From: JAJEBT01 sp965214975
GTDB taxonomy: Bacteria > Pseudomonadota > Alphaproteobacteria > MPNO01 > UBA830
DNA: 64,000 bases
Assembly (NCBI GenBank): GCA_965214975.1
Contig: OZ244055.1
Coordinates: forward strand, 310,001-374,000
Direction: 5' to 3'
The stretch's first letter is position 1. Every line of letters starts with the position of its first letter. Shown piece by piece: positions 55,048 to 63,525 of this stretch. Made by a program: the position numbers and the translations under genes. The notes below the pieces were generated by a model. That model made no database searches. It saw nothing but the letters and a program-made list of their open reading frames with translations, and was not told the origin of the DNA.

Positions 55048-55631
55048 CCCCGATCGCCCTCATACGCCACGGCCCGACCGACTGGAACGCCGAGCGCCGG
55101 CTTCAGGGCCGCGCCGACCGGCCGCTGTCGGAGGAGGGCCGCGCCCGGGTCGCCGGCTGGCGCGTGCCGGCCGAGTTCCGCGGCTTCGAGTGGATCACGA
55201 GCCCGCTGGCGCGGGCCCGCGAAACCGCCGGGATCCTGGGACTGGCGGTGGCGCGCGTCGAGGACGCGGTCGTCGAGATGGACTGGGGCGACTGGGAGGG
55301 GCGCACGCGCCCCGAGCTCGACGCGCTCTACGGCGCGGAGGTCGGCCGGCGCACGGCCCTCGGCCTCGATCTCCGGCCCCACAACGGGGAGAGCCCGCGC
55401 GACGTGCGCGCCCGCTTCGGCGGCTGGGCCCGGGCCGTCGCCGAAGGCGGGAAGCCGACCGGCGCCGTCTGCCATCAGGGCATCATCCGCGCCGCGCTCT
55501 CCCTCGCGACCGGCTGGAGCATGGTCGGCCGGCCGCCGGTCCGCATGGACTGGGACAGCCTGCACCTGTTCGAGGCCGACGCCTCCGGCGGGTTCGCGAT
55601 CGCGCGCATGAACGTCGGGCTGACGGCGTGA
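55044..55631 (+). CDS. Histidine phosphatase (phosphoglycerate mutase-like)
   Basis: 195 residues with the RHG motif (IALIRHGPTDWN), SPLARARET, Glu in MDWGDWEG and His in AVCHQG. It removes a phosphate from a small molecule, perhaps a sugar phosphate supplied to the neighbouring glycosyltransferases. It overlaps both neighbours by 4 bases. Confidence 0.88.
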   Translation: MTPIALIRHGPTDWNAERRLQGRADRPLSEEGRARVAGWRVPAEFRGFEWITSPLARARETAGILGLAVARVEDAVVEMDWGDWEGRTRPELDALYGAEVGRRTALGLDLRPHNGESPRDVRARFGGWARAVAEGGKPTGAVCHQGIIRAALSLATGWSMVGRPPVRMDWDSLHLFEADASGGFAIARMNVGLTA

Positions 55632-56761
55632 CCGCCCGCCCGCGGATCCTGTTCTGGGTCCAGCACCTTCTCGGCATCGGCCATCTCCGCCGCGCGGCGG
55701 CGCTCGCGCGCGGCTTTCGCCGCGCCGGCATGGACGTCACCCTGGTGTCGGGAGGCATGCCGGAGCCCGGCATCGATCTCGAGGGGGGAACCCTGGTCCA
55801 GCTTCCCCCGGTGCGGGCTCCCGACGGCGCGTTCCGGACCCTCGTCGACGGCGGCGGCGCGGCCGTCGACGACGCCTTCCGCGCCCGCCGCGTCGCGATG
55901 CTGCTCGACGTTCTCCGCGCCGCCGAGCCGGACGCGCTGGTCACCGAGCTGTTCCCGTTCGGGCGCAGGCAGCTTCAGGGGGAGGCGCTCGCGCTGCTCG
56001 GCGCCGGCCGCGCGCGCCTCGTCGTCTCGTCGGTGCGCGACATTCTCGTGGGCCAGGGGAGGCCGGAACGGGCGCTGGAGGCGGTCGAGCGCGTCGAGGC
56101 GCACTACGACAGGGTGCTCGTTCACGGCGACCCCGGCCTGGTCCCGTTCGGCGAGACCTTCCCGCACGCGGCGAGGATCGCGGACCGCATCAGCTACACG
56201 GGATACGTCGTCGAGACGCCGGCGCCGCGCTCCGGGGGGCCGGGCGCCGGCGAGGTCCTGGTTTCGGCGGGCGGCGGCGCCGTCGGCGAGGCGCTGTTTC
56301 TCGCCGCGGCCGCGGCCCGGCCGCGCACCCGGCTCGCGGCGCGGCGGTGGCGGTTCCTGGCCGGCCACGCGCTCGACGACGGGGCGCTCGCCCGCGTCGC
56401 CGCGGCGGCGGGAGCGGGCGTGGCGGTGGAGCGGGCGCGGCCGGACTTCACGTCGCTTCTGGCCAACTGCGCGCTGTCGGTCAGCCAGGGCGGGTACAAC
56501 ACGGTGACGGAGGTGCTGGCCGCGGGCGCGCGGGCCGTCGTCGTTCCCCACGAGGGCGGCCTCGAGACCGAGCAGGCCCTGCGCGCCCGCCTGCTCGCGG
56601 GCAGGACCGGGATCCGGATCCTGCCGGAGGCGGGACTCGACGCGCGGACTCTCGCGGCGGCGGTCGACGGCGCCATGTCGGCGCCGCGGCCGGGACCGTC
56701 GGGCCTGCGGTTCGACGGCATAGAGACCAGCGCCCGCCTCCTCCGCGGATGGCTGTCGTGA
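55628..56761 (+). CDS. MurG/MJ1255-like glycosyltransferase, second copy type
   Basis: 377 residues with ILFWVQHLLGIGHLRRAAAL, SVRDILVGQGRPERA and the donor site SQGGYNTVTEVLAAGARAVV. It is a distant paralogue of the gene at 51430. GTG 55628 overlaps the phosphatase stop (GTGA). Confidence 0.85.
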   Translation: MTARPRILFWVQHLLGIGHLRRAAALARGFRRAGMDVTLVSGGMPEPGIDLEGGTLVQLPPVRAPDGAFRTLVDGGGAAVDDAFRARRVAMLLDVLRAAEPDALVTELFPFGRRQLQGEALALLGAGRARLVVSSVRDILVGQGRPERALEAVERVEAHYDRVLVHGDPGLVPFGETFPHAARIADRISYTGYVVETPAPRSGGPGAGEVLVSAGGGAVGEALFLAAAAARPRTRLAARRWRFLAGHALDDGALARVAAAAGAGVAVERARPDFTSLLANCALSVSQGGYNTVTEVLAAGARAVVVPHEGGLETEQALRARLLAGRTGIRILPEAGLDARTLAAAVDGAMSAPRPGPSGLRFDGIETSARLLRGWLS

Positions 56762-57513
56762 CCGCGGCGCGCCGGCTCGAGGCCGAACTCGACGCCTGGA
56801 AGGAGGAGGGGCGGATCGCGGATTTCTGGTGGCGCGACGACGACGCCGCCGCCGTCACGCCGGAATTCCGGCGCCTGCTGGCGGCGCGCGAGCGCGCCGG
56901 CGCGCCGCTTGCCGTCGCCGCCGTTCCCGCGTTCGCGCGACCGGAACTCGCGGCCGTCGCCGCGGAGGCGCCCGGGGTCCGGTTCCTGCAGCACGGCTAC
57001 GCCCACGCCGACAGGGCGCCGGCGGGCGGGAAGAGATCGGAACTGGGGTCGGCGCGCGGGCCCGCGCCGGCGCTGGCCGATCTCCGCAGGGGGCGCCGGC
57101 GCATGGCCGCCGTGTTCGGGAGACGCTGGCTCGACGACGTCCTGGTCCCGCCGTGGAACCGGATCTCGCGCGACGTCGCGGCGGCGCTGCCCGGACTCGG
57201 GTTCCGCCGGCTCAGCCTCTTCGGCCCGAGGCGCCCGGAGGACGCGGTCTCCGGGGTCGTCCGGGTCAACGTGCACGTGGACATCGTCGACTGGCGCGGC
57301 GGCCGCGGGTATGTCGGCGACGAGGCCGCGCTCGGGGGGATCGCGGCGCATCTCGAGACGCGGCGCCGCGGCGCGTGCGATCCGGACGAGACGACCGGGA
57401 TCCTGACCCATCACCTGGTTCACGACGAGGCGTGCTGGAGTTTCGTCGACGCGGTCGCCGAGACGGTCGGCGGCCACCCGGCCGCGAGGTGGCGCGACAT
57501 CGGCGGGGCCTGA
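56749..57513 (+). CDS. Polysaccharide deacetylase-like protein
   Basis: About 254 residues. DFWWRDDDA near the N-terminus has the acidic motif, FLQHGYAHAD the His motif, VLVPPWNRISRDV resembles the third motif of the NodB/YdjC-like fold, and ILTHHLVHDEACW the last. It may remove acetyl groups from the glycan built by the upstream enzymes. ATG 56749 gives a 13-base overlap, and GTG 56758 is an alternative. Confidence 0.7.
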   Translation: MAVVTAARRLEAELDAWKEEGRIADFWWRDDDAAAVTPEFRRLLAARERAGAPLAVAAVPAFARPELAAVAAEAPGVRFLQHGYAHADRAPAGGKRSELGSARGPAPALADLRRGRRRMAAVFGRRWLDDVLVPPWNRISRDVAAALPGLGFRRLSLFGPRRPEDAVSGVVRVNVHVDIVDWRGGRGYVGDEAALGGIAAHLETRRRGACDPDETTGILTHHLVHDEACWSFVDAVAETVGGHPAARWRDIGGA

Positions 57514-57554
57514 CCGCGGCGGAGGCCTTCGGGGAAGCCGCCCCCGCCGCGCGG

Positions 57555-57890
57555 TCAGAACAGGCGCGCGCCGTTCGGGACCGTCCGGTCGACGCCGAGG
57601 AGCGCCACCTCCCCGTCGTCGTCGGGGAAGCCGACCACCAGAACCTCGGACAGGAACTTCCCGATCTGCCTGGGCGCGAGGTTGACCACCGCCGCGACCT
57701 GGCGGCCCGGCAGGGTCTCGGGGGCGTAGTGGCGGGCGATCCGGGCCGAACTCCTCCTTTCCCCGATCCCGGGGCCGAAGTCGATCCACAGCTTGACCGC
57801 CGGCTTGCGCGCCTCGGGAAACGGCTCCGCCCGGACCACCGTTCCGGCGCGGACGTCGACCTTGAGAAAGTCCTCGAACGCGATCGTCAC
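57555..57890 (-). CDS. csaA: tRNA-binding domain protein, CsaA-like
   Basis: 111 residues of a single OB-fold tRNA-binding domain: FLKVDVRAGTVVRAEPFPEARKP, RQVAAVVNLAPRQIGKFLSEV and the closing VPNGARLF. CsaA-type proteins have been described as secretion chaperones and also bind tRNA. GTG 57890 overlaps the COQ9-like stop (GTGA). Confidence 0.88.
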   Translation of the reverse strand: MTIAFEDFLKVDVRAGTVVRAEPFPEARKPAVKLWIDFGPGIGERRSSARIARHYAPETLPGRQVAAVVNLAPRQIGKFLSEVLVVGFPDDDGEVALLGVDRTVPNGARLF

Positions 57891-58489
57891 CGGTCGGCGC
57901 CGCGTTCGGGCCACAGGATCCGGGCCAGCCGCTCGGCCCGGCGCAGGCTGCGGTCGAGATGCGCGGCGGTCGGCCCGAGATCCTCGCTCTCGTCGCGCAG
58001 CCAGACCGGAAGGGTCGAGGCGAAGATCGCGGCCAGCCCCTTGGTCCGCAGCGCGCCGCCCCGCCCCCAGGCCGGGATGCCGGCGGCCTCGAGCGACCAC
58101 GCCATCGCGCCGCAGAGGGCCGGCGCGACGCCGGCCAGCGCCAGAGGGTCGCGGGCGGTGTCGCGCCAGATCGACCGCACCGCCTCGCGGTGGCGCCCGA
58201 GCGCGTCGAGGCGGCGCAGCAGGACGTCGAGCAGGCGGTCGCGCGCGGGCTCGTCCCGGTCCCCGAAATCGTGCCCCTTGAGCACTTCCCCGTCGATCCT
58301 GCGGACCAGGGCGCGCACGAAGGCCGGCTTGGAGGGGAAGGCGGCGCGGACCCTGGCGAGCGTGGTCCCGGCGCGCGCCGCGACCGTCTCCATGGTCACG
58401 GAACGCCAAGGCGTTTCGGCGGCCAGCTCGAGGGCGGCGTCGAGGATGCGGTCGGCGCTCGGAGCGCGCTTGGCTGTTCCCCTGGCCAT
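57887..58489 (-). CDS. COQ9-like protein with TetR-type helix-turn-helix
   Basis: 200 residues. The N-terminal 60 (ILDAALELAAETPWRSVTM, AARAGTTLARVRAAFPSKPAFV) look like a TetR HTH. The C-terminal part (SIWRDTARDPL, FASTLPVWLRDESED, LDRSLRRAERLARIL) fits COQ9, a lipid-binding ubiquinone-biosynthesis factor of the same fold. A COQ9 role is favoured by the alphaproteobacterial setting, but a repressor cannot be excluded. ATG 58489 follows GGGAGGAAG. Confidence 0.8.
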   Translation of the reverse strand: MARGTAKRAPSADRILDAALELAAETPWRSVTMETVAARAGTTLARVRAAFPSKPAFVRALVRRIDGEVLKGHDFGDRDEPARDRLLDVLLRRLDALGRHREAVRSIWRDTARDPLALAGVAPALCGAMAWSLEAAGIPAWGRGGALRTKGLAAIFASTLPVWLRDESEDLGPTAAHLDRSLRRAERLARILWPERGADR

Positions 58490-58619
58490 GGCTTCCTCCC
58501 TTGCGGCGACGGTGCATGGTAGCACCGCGCGGCCCGCGCGGGAAAGCGGTTCGTCGGGGAGGGCGGACGTTCGCCGCGCCCCGTCCGCGCGGCGGCCGCG
58601 GGAGGATCCCCGGGATTCG

Positions 58620-59441
58620 TCAGCCGGCGAGCTCGCGCGAGCGCCGCGCGGCGGCCGCCACGGCGCGCGACATCAGCGCGGCCAGGCCGTCCCCGGCCAT
58701 CAGGATCTCGAGCGCGGCGGCCGTCGTGCCGCCGCGGCTGGTCACGCTCTCGCGCAGCGCGGCGGCCGGAGCGTCCGACTGCCGCGCGAGCTCCCCGGCG
58801 CCGGCGACCGTGGCCAGCGCCAGGCGTTCGGCGACGTCGGGGTCCAGGCCCTGCTCCCGCCCGGCCCGCGCCAGGGCCTCGACGAGGAGAAAGACGTAGG
58901 CCGGGCCGCTTCCGGACACCGCCGTGACGGCGTCCATCAGGCTCTCGTCGTCGAGCCAGACCACGTCGCCCACCGCCTGGAGCAGGTGCCGGCAGAGGCC
59001 GCGCCGGTCCGCGGTCGCGGCGTCGTTGGCGCAGACGGCGGCGATGCCCCGGCCGACGGCGGCGGGGAGATTCGGCATCGCGCGGACGATCGCGGCGTCG
59101 CTGCCGAGAAGCGACTCGAAGAAGGCGATCGGCTTTCCGGCGGCGATCGACAGGAAGACCGCGCCGCGGGCCGCGAACCCGCGATACGGCGGCACGACCT
59201 CGTCCAGGGACTGGGGCTTGACGGCGAACGCGACCACGTCCGGCGCGAAACCCTCCGGAATCCCCTCGGGCGACGGCGCCACCGTCGTCCCGAACGCCGT
59301 CCGGGCCGCGGTCGCGGCGGCGCGGGACGGCTCGATCACGACGGTGTCGGAGGCGTCGACGCCCTCGCGAAGCCAGCCGCGCATCAGGGCGCTTCCCATC
59401 CCGCCGCAGCCGACGAGGACGATTCTGGACCGCTGCGGCAT
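58620..59441 (-). CDS. proC: Pyrroline-5-carboxylate reductase
   Basis: 273 residues with the NADP site IVLVGCGGMGSALMRGWL, AVKPQSLDEVV, RAMPNLPAAVGRG, the catalytic region AVSGSGPAYVFLLVEAL and the final RESVTSRGGTTAAALEIL. It makes proline from pyrroline-5-carboxylate. It lies 12 bases after the YbjN-type gene. Confidence 0.95.
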   Translation of the reverse strand: MPQRSRIVLVGCGGMGSALMRGWLREGVDASDTVVIEPSRAAATAARTAFGTTVAPSPEGIPEGFAPDVVAFAVKPQSLDEVVPPYRGFAARGAVFLSIAAGKPIAFFESLLGSDAAIVRAMPNLPAAVGRGIAAVCANDAATADRRGLCRHLLQAVGDVVWLDDESLMDAVTAVSGSGPAYVFLLVEALARAGREQGLDPDVAERLALATVAGAGELARQSDAPAAALRESVTSRGGTTAAALEILMAGDGLAALMSRAVAAAARRSRELAG

Positions 59442-59453
59442 GCGCCGGACCCC

Positions 59454-59960
59454 TCAGGCTTCGCCCACGGTCTCGAGGATCGCCGCCTCGAGGGCTTCTT
59501 CCGCGGTCTTTCCCGCCCAGACCATGAGCTGGAAGGCCGGATGGTAGCGCTCGCACTCGTCGAGCGCTATCGCGAAGATCTCCTCGATCTTGGCCGCGCC
59601 GACGGTGTCCTCGCCCCGCAGCAGTTCGGTGTGCCGGAAGACCGGATGCCCGTCTTCCGACCCGAGATCGAAATGACCGAGCGGCAGACGCTCGTTGATG
59701 CGGGCGACGAGCGTGCGCACCGCCTCTCTCTTCCCGGACTGGACGCGCAGGTCGGCGACGAGAGCGAAGAACAGCAGTCTCCCCTCGGGGTGGAGAGAGA
59801 CGTGCATGTTGTAGCCGCACCAGTGTCCGCTGTGCCTGACGACGATCTCGCCGTCGCGGAAGCGCTCGAAGGGCCAGTCGCGGCCGCTCGCGACCCGCTC
59901 GACGACGTCGACCGGATTGGCCGGGAGGGCTGGATGCCGACGGTTGGCCGCTGACGTCAC
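59454..59960 (-). CDS. YbjN-domain protein
   Basis: 168 residues resembling the YbjN/type III secretion chaperone-like fold, common upstream of proC in alphaproteobacteria. NPVDVVERVASGRDWPFERF, then ARINERLPLGHFDLG and FQLMVWAGKTAEEAL are typical. Function unknown. The GTG start at 59960 was chosen. Confidence 0.82.
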   Translation of the reverse strand: MTSAANRRHPALPANPVDVVERVASGRDWPFERFRDGEIVVRHSGHWCGYNMHVSLHPEGRLLFFALVADLRVQSGKREAVRTLVARINERLPLGHFDLGSEDGHPVFRHTELLRGEDTVGAAKIEEIFAIALDECERYHPAFQLMVWAGKTAEEALEAAILETVGEA

Positions 59961-60193
59961 GCCCGTCTCCCTTCTCGGTGTCCGCGCGGCCCGGAGTCGC
60001 GGTCCGGCACGGACGCCTGAACACCGTATCGTGCGTGCAGGCGAATCGCACCCACAAGATGTCGGATAGAAGAGGAAGGGATTCGTTGCAAGACGAAAAC
60101 GCGGACGCGGCGTCGGCGGACGCCGAATGCGGTGGATAACCCCGTCCGCCGGGGCGCCCCGGACGCGCGCGCCGGACGCCCCCGGCGCCGGCT

Positions 60194-60502
60194 TCAGGTC
60201 TTGCCGGCGGCGCGGCGCGGTTTCCGGCGGGCGCGGGAAGCCGGTCGCTTCCCGGCCTCGGCGAGCCCGGCCTCGAGCTCCGCGACGCGCGTCCCGAGGC
60301 GGTCGGCGTCGGCCCGCGCGGCGACGGCGATCTCGCGCACCGCCTCGAACTCGTCGCGGGTCACCAGGTTCCTGCCCGCGAGCGCGCGGTCGATCCGGTG
60401 CCGGATCAGGCCCTCGATCTCCTCGCGCACGCCGGCGAGAGTCTCGAACGCGCCGCCGGCGACGCGGGCGACGTCGTCGAAGAGCTTGCGGCCGCTGTCC
60501 AT
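60194..60502 (-). CDS. ubiK: UbiK/BMFP accessory factor for ubiquinone synthesis
   Basis: 102 residues: SGRKLFDDVARVAGGAFETLAG, then RHRIDRALAGRNLVTRDEFEAV and a C-terminal coiled coil ending in Arg/Lys-rich tail. This is the DUF526/BMFP family that binds lipids and supports aerobic ubiquinone biosynthesis. It is divergent from lgt. The longer upstream open frame has no family match. Confidence 0.88.
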   Translation of the reverse strand: MDSGRKLFDDVARVAGGAFETLAGVREEIEGLIRHRIDRALAGRNLVTRDEFEAVREIAVAARADADRLGTRVAELEAGLAEAGKRPASRARRKPRRAAGKT

Positions 60503-60737
60503 GACGGTTCCCCCTGCCGCTCCCAGCATAGTGCGGCCCCGGCGCCGCGCAAGTGCCGGACCGCCCGCCGCCGTCTTGTCCGCCGGCGCCCCGGCGGCTA
60601 CGCTGGCCGGGCTCCCGGGGGGCGTTCCGGCGGGATGCCGGCGGGCGTCCCGCGGCCGGATCGCGAAGGTCCGCCGCCGGCCGCGGACGGGTTCCGTCGA
60701 CGGGCCGCGCGGGCGTCGAGGACGCGCAGGACCGCAC

Positions 60738-61535
60738 ATGCTGACCCTGGCCTATCCCGTCATCGATCCGGTTCTCGTCTCCGTCGGGCCGTTCTCGATC
60801 CGGTGGTACGCCCTGGCCTACGTGGCCGGCATTCTTCTGGCCTGGCGCTACATGGTCCGGCTTGCCGCGCGGAACCCGGACGGCCCGGCGCCGGGGGCCG
60901 TGGACGAGTTCGTGGTCTGGGCGACCGTCGGGGTGGTGCTCGGAGGGCGCCTCGGCTACGTCCTGTTCTACAAGCCGGGCCATTTCGTCGACCATCCGCT
61001 CGCCGCTCTCGCGGTCTGGCAGGGGGGGATGTCGTTCCACGGCGGCCTGGTCGGCGTCGTGGTCGCGCTGTGGGTGTTCGCGCGCCGGCGCGGCCTCGAC
61101 TGGGTCGCTCTCGGGGATCTCGTCGTCTGCGGCGTGCCGATCGGCCTTTTTCTCGGGCGCCTGGCCAACTTCGTCAACGGGGAGCTCTACGGCCGGGTGA
61201 CGGATTCGCCCCTGGGCATGGTGTTCCCCCACGCCGGGCCGCTGCCCCGCCATCCGAGCCAGCTCTACGAGGCCGTTCTGGAAGGGCTGGCGCTTTTCGC
61301 CGTCCTGTGGTGGTTCGCCGTGCGCGGCCGCGGCCTGGCCGTGCGCGGCCGCATGGCGGGACTCTTTCTCGCCGGCTACGGGATCGCCCGGGTCGTCGCC
61401 GAGACCTTCCGCCAGCCCGACGCGCATCTCGGGTTTCTCGTCGCCGGCACGACGATGGGCCAGTGGCTGTCGGTCCCCGTCTTCCTCGCCGGCCTCTGGC
61501 TGATCCTGTCGTCGGGGCGCCGTGACGCCGCTTGA
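60738..61535 (+). CDS. lgt: Prolipoprotein diacylglyceryl transferase
   Basis: 265 residues with seven likely membrane helices and Lgt landmarks FSIRWYALAYVAGILLAW, GGRLGYVLFY, WQGGMSFHGGLVG, GRLANFVNGELYGR and RHPSQLYEA. It transfers diacylglycerol to the lipobox Cys of prolipoproteins. Its end overlaps the next gene by 14 bases. Confidence 0.97.
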   Translation: MLTLAYPVIDPVLVSVGPFSIRWYALAYVAGILLAWRYMVRLAARNPDGPAPGAVDEFVVWATVGVVLGGRLGYVLFYKPGHFVDHPLAALAVWQGGMSFHGGLVGVVVALWVFARRRGLDWVALGDLVVCGVPIGLFLGRLANFVNGELYGRVTDSPLGMVFPHAGPLPRHPSQLYEAVLEGLALFAVLWWFAVRGRGLAVRGRMAGLFLAGYGIARVVAETFRQPDAHLGFLVAGTTMGQWLSVPVFLAGLWLILSSGRRDAA

Positions 61536-62619
61536 GAGGCTGGTGCGGGAACGCATCGGGCGCTCAGGGCCGTTCGGCGTCGAGCCGCTGATGGACCTCG
61601 CGCTCCATCATCCGGAGCACGGCTACTACGCCACCCGCGATCCGTTCGGCGCCGCCGGGGATTTCGTCACGTCGCCCGAGATCTCCCAGGTCTTCGGGGA
61701 ACTGGTCGGGGCGTGGATCGCCGTGGTGTGGGAACGGGCGGGGCGTCCGTCCCCCGTGGCGCTGGTCGAGGCCGGGCCGGGCCGGGGAACCCTGATGTCG
61801 GACGCCTGCCGGGCCGTCGGCAACGGCGGCGACCTGCTGGAACACGCCGAGATCCATCTGGTCGAGAGCAGCCCGCTGCTGCGCGGCGTCCAGAAAAGGA
61901 CGCTGTCGGGCCTCTCGCCCCGGTGGCACGACCGGCTCGCGGATGTGCCGGAAGGCCCGATGATCCTGGTCGGCAACGAGTATCTGGACTGTCATCCGCC
62001 GCTCCAGCTCGTGCGCGTCTCCGGCGGATGGGCGGAGCGGCGCGTCGTGCTCGAGGGGGACCGGCTGGCGCTGGTTCCCGGAGATCCCCGCCCGGCGTTC
62101 GCGGAGCTGGTTCCGGACGAGCTGCGCGGATCCCCGCCGGGGACGGTCTTCGAGGTCCATCGGACCCTGGAGGCGGACATGGCGGAGCTCGGGGCCCGGC
62201 TCGGCCGGCATCCAGGAGCCGTCCTGTTCGTGGACTACGGGCACGACCGGCCGGCGGCCGGAGACACCCTGCAGGCGGTGCGCGGCCACCGGCACGCGGA
62301 CCCCCTGACCGGCCTCGGAGAGTGCGACCTGACCGCGCACGTCGATTTTTCCGCGGTCGCGAAGGGGCTGCGAAGCGGCCGGGCGGAGATTCACGGTCCG
62401 GTGACGCAACGGCGGTTTCTGCGGGAACTCGGCATCGGCGTCCGCTCGGACCGGCTGGCCCGCGCCGCCGGATCCCGGGAGGAGGGGGACGCGGTGCGGG
62501 CCGCCGCCGGCCGGCTGATCGACCCGGCCGGAATGGGAACGCTGTTCAAGGTCGTCGCGGCGACCTCGGAGGGCATGCCCGCGCCGCCGGGTTTCGACGC
62601 CGGTCCCGGGCGATGCTGA
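61522..62619 (+). CDS. SAM-dependent methyltransferase, MidA/NDUFAF7 family
   Basis: 365 residues: ALHHPEHGYYATRDPFGAAG, FVTSPEISQVFGELVGAW, motif I EAGPGRGTLMSD and the family's GNEYLDCHPPLQ. Mitochondrial NDUFAF7 methylates an Arg in a complex I subunit, so a respiratory-chain role is likely here too. The GTG start at 61522 lies inside lgt, as is common in this gene order. Confidence 0.92.
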   Translation: MTPLERLVRERIGRSGPFGVEPLMDLALHHPEHGYYATRDPFGAAGDFVTSPEISQVFGELVGAWIAVVWERAGRPSPVALVEAGPGRGTLMSDACRAVGNGGDLLEHAEIHLVESSPLLRGVQKRTLSGLSPRWHDRLADVPEGPMILVGNEYLDCHPPLQLVRVSGGWAERRVVLEGDRLALVPGDPRPAFAELVPDELRGSPPGTVFEVHRTLEADMAELGARLGRHPGAVLFVDYGHDRPAAGDTLQAVRGHRHADPLTGLGECDLTAHVDFSAVAKGLRSGRAEIHGPVTQRRFLRELGIGVRSDRLARAAGSREEGDAVRAAAGRLIDPAGMGTLFKVVAATSEGMPAPPGFDAGPGRC

Positions 62620-63380
62620 CCGCGCCGGCGCTCGGGAGCCTGGACGGCGTGCGCCACGGTTTCTTCACCCGGGAAGGCGGCGTCAGCCGCGGCGTCTACG
62701 AGTCGCTGAACTGCGGTCTCGGCTCGCGCGACGACAGGGCGCTGGTGCTGGAGAACCGGCGCCGCGCGGCGGAACGCCTCGGCTGCCCGCCCGGGCGCCT
62801 GGCGACCCTGCATCAGGTGCACGGCGCGAGGGCGGTCCGCCTCGCGGGCCCCGGGGGGCCGGAGGCGGCGCCGGTCCGGGCCGACGGCATGGTCTCCGAC
62901 CGCCCGGGCGTCGTCCTCGGCGTCCTGACGGCGGATTGCGTTCCCGTCCTGCTCGCCGACCCGCGGAACGGCGTCGTCGGGGCCGCCCATGCGGGCTGGA
63001 AGGGGGCGCTGGGCGGCATCGTCGAGAGCACGGTGGCCGCGATGGTGTCGCTCGGCGCGCGCGCCGGTTCCGTCGTCGCCGCCGTCGGACCCTGCATCGG
63101 CCGCGGCAGCTACCGGGTCGGGCCGGAGTTCCGCGAGCGTTTCGTCGCCGCCGACGCCGCCGACGCGCGTCATTTCCGCGTCGCCGGGGACCGGCATCTC
63201 TTCGATCTCCCCGGCTACGTGCTGGGCCGGCTCGAACGCGCCGGCGTGGGCGGGATCTCCGCGCTCGGCCGCGACACGTACGCGGAGGAGACGCTGTTCT
63301 TCAGCTACCGCCGCGCCTGCCACCGGGGCGAGGACGACTACGGGCGCTGCCTCTCGGCGATCGTCCTGCAGCCGCGCTGA
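62613..63380 (+). CDS. pgeF: Peptidoglycan editing factor / YfiH-family multicopper-like oxidase
   Basis: 255 residues with the Cys/His metal-site motifs of the family: HGFFTREGGVS, TLHQVHGARAV, LTADCVPVLLAD and AAHAGWKGALGG. PgeF removes misincorporated serine-containing muropeptides, and related proteins act on purine nucleosides. ATG 62613 overlaps the preceding stop. Confidence 0.95.
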   Translation: MLTAPALGSLDGVRHGFFTREGGVSRGVYESLNCGLGSRDDRALVLENRRRAAERLGCPPGRLATLHQVHGARAVRLAGPGGPEAAPVRADGMVSDRPGVVLGVLTADCVPVLLADPRNGVVGAAHAGWKGALGGIVESTVAAMVSLGARAGSVVAAVGPCIGRGSYRVGPEFRERFVAADAADARHFRVAGDRHLFDLPGYVLGRLERAGVGGISALGRDTYAEETLFFSYRRACHRGEDDYGRCLSAIVLQPR

Positions 63381-63525
63381 CGGACCGCCCCCGCGGCCGC
63401 GCGTTTGCACTTTGCGGGCGCGTTGCTAGTTTTCCCGCACCCTCGGTCCGGATCGCCCTGGCGGTTTTCGACGTCGAGGCGAGCGGCCGCCCCGGCGGAC
63501 GGGCAGAAGAGGGCAGTCTCCGGAC

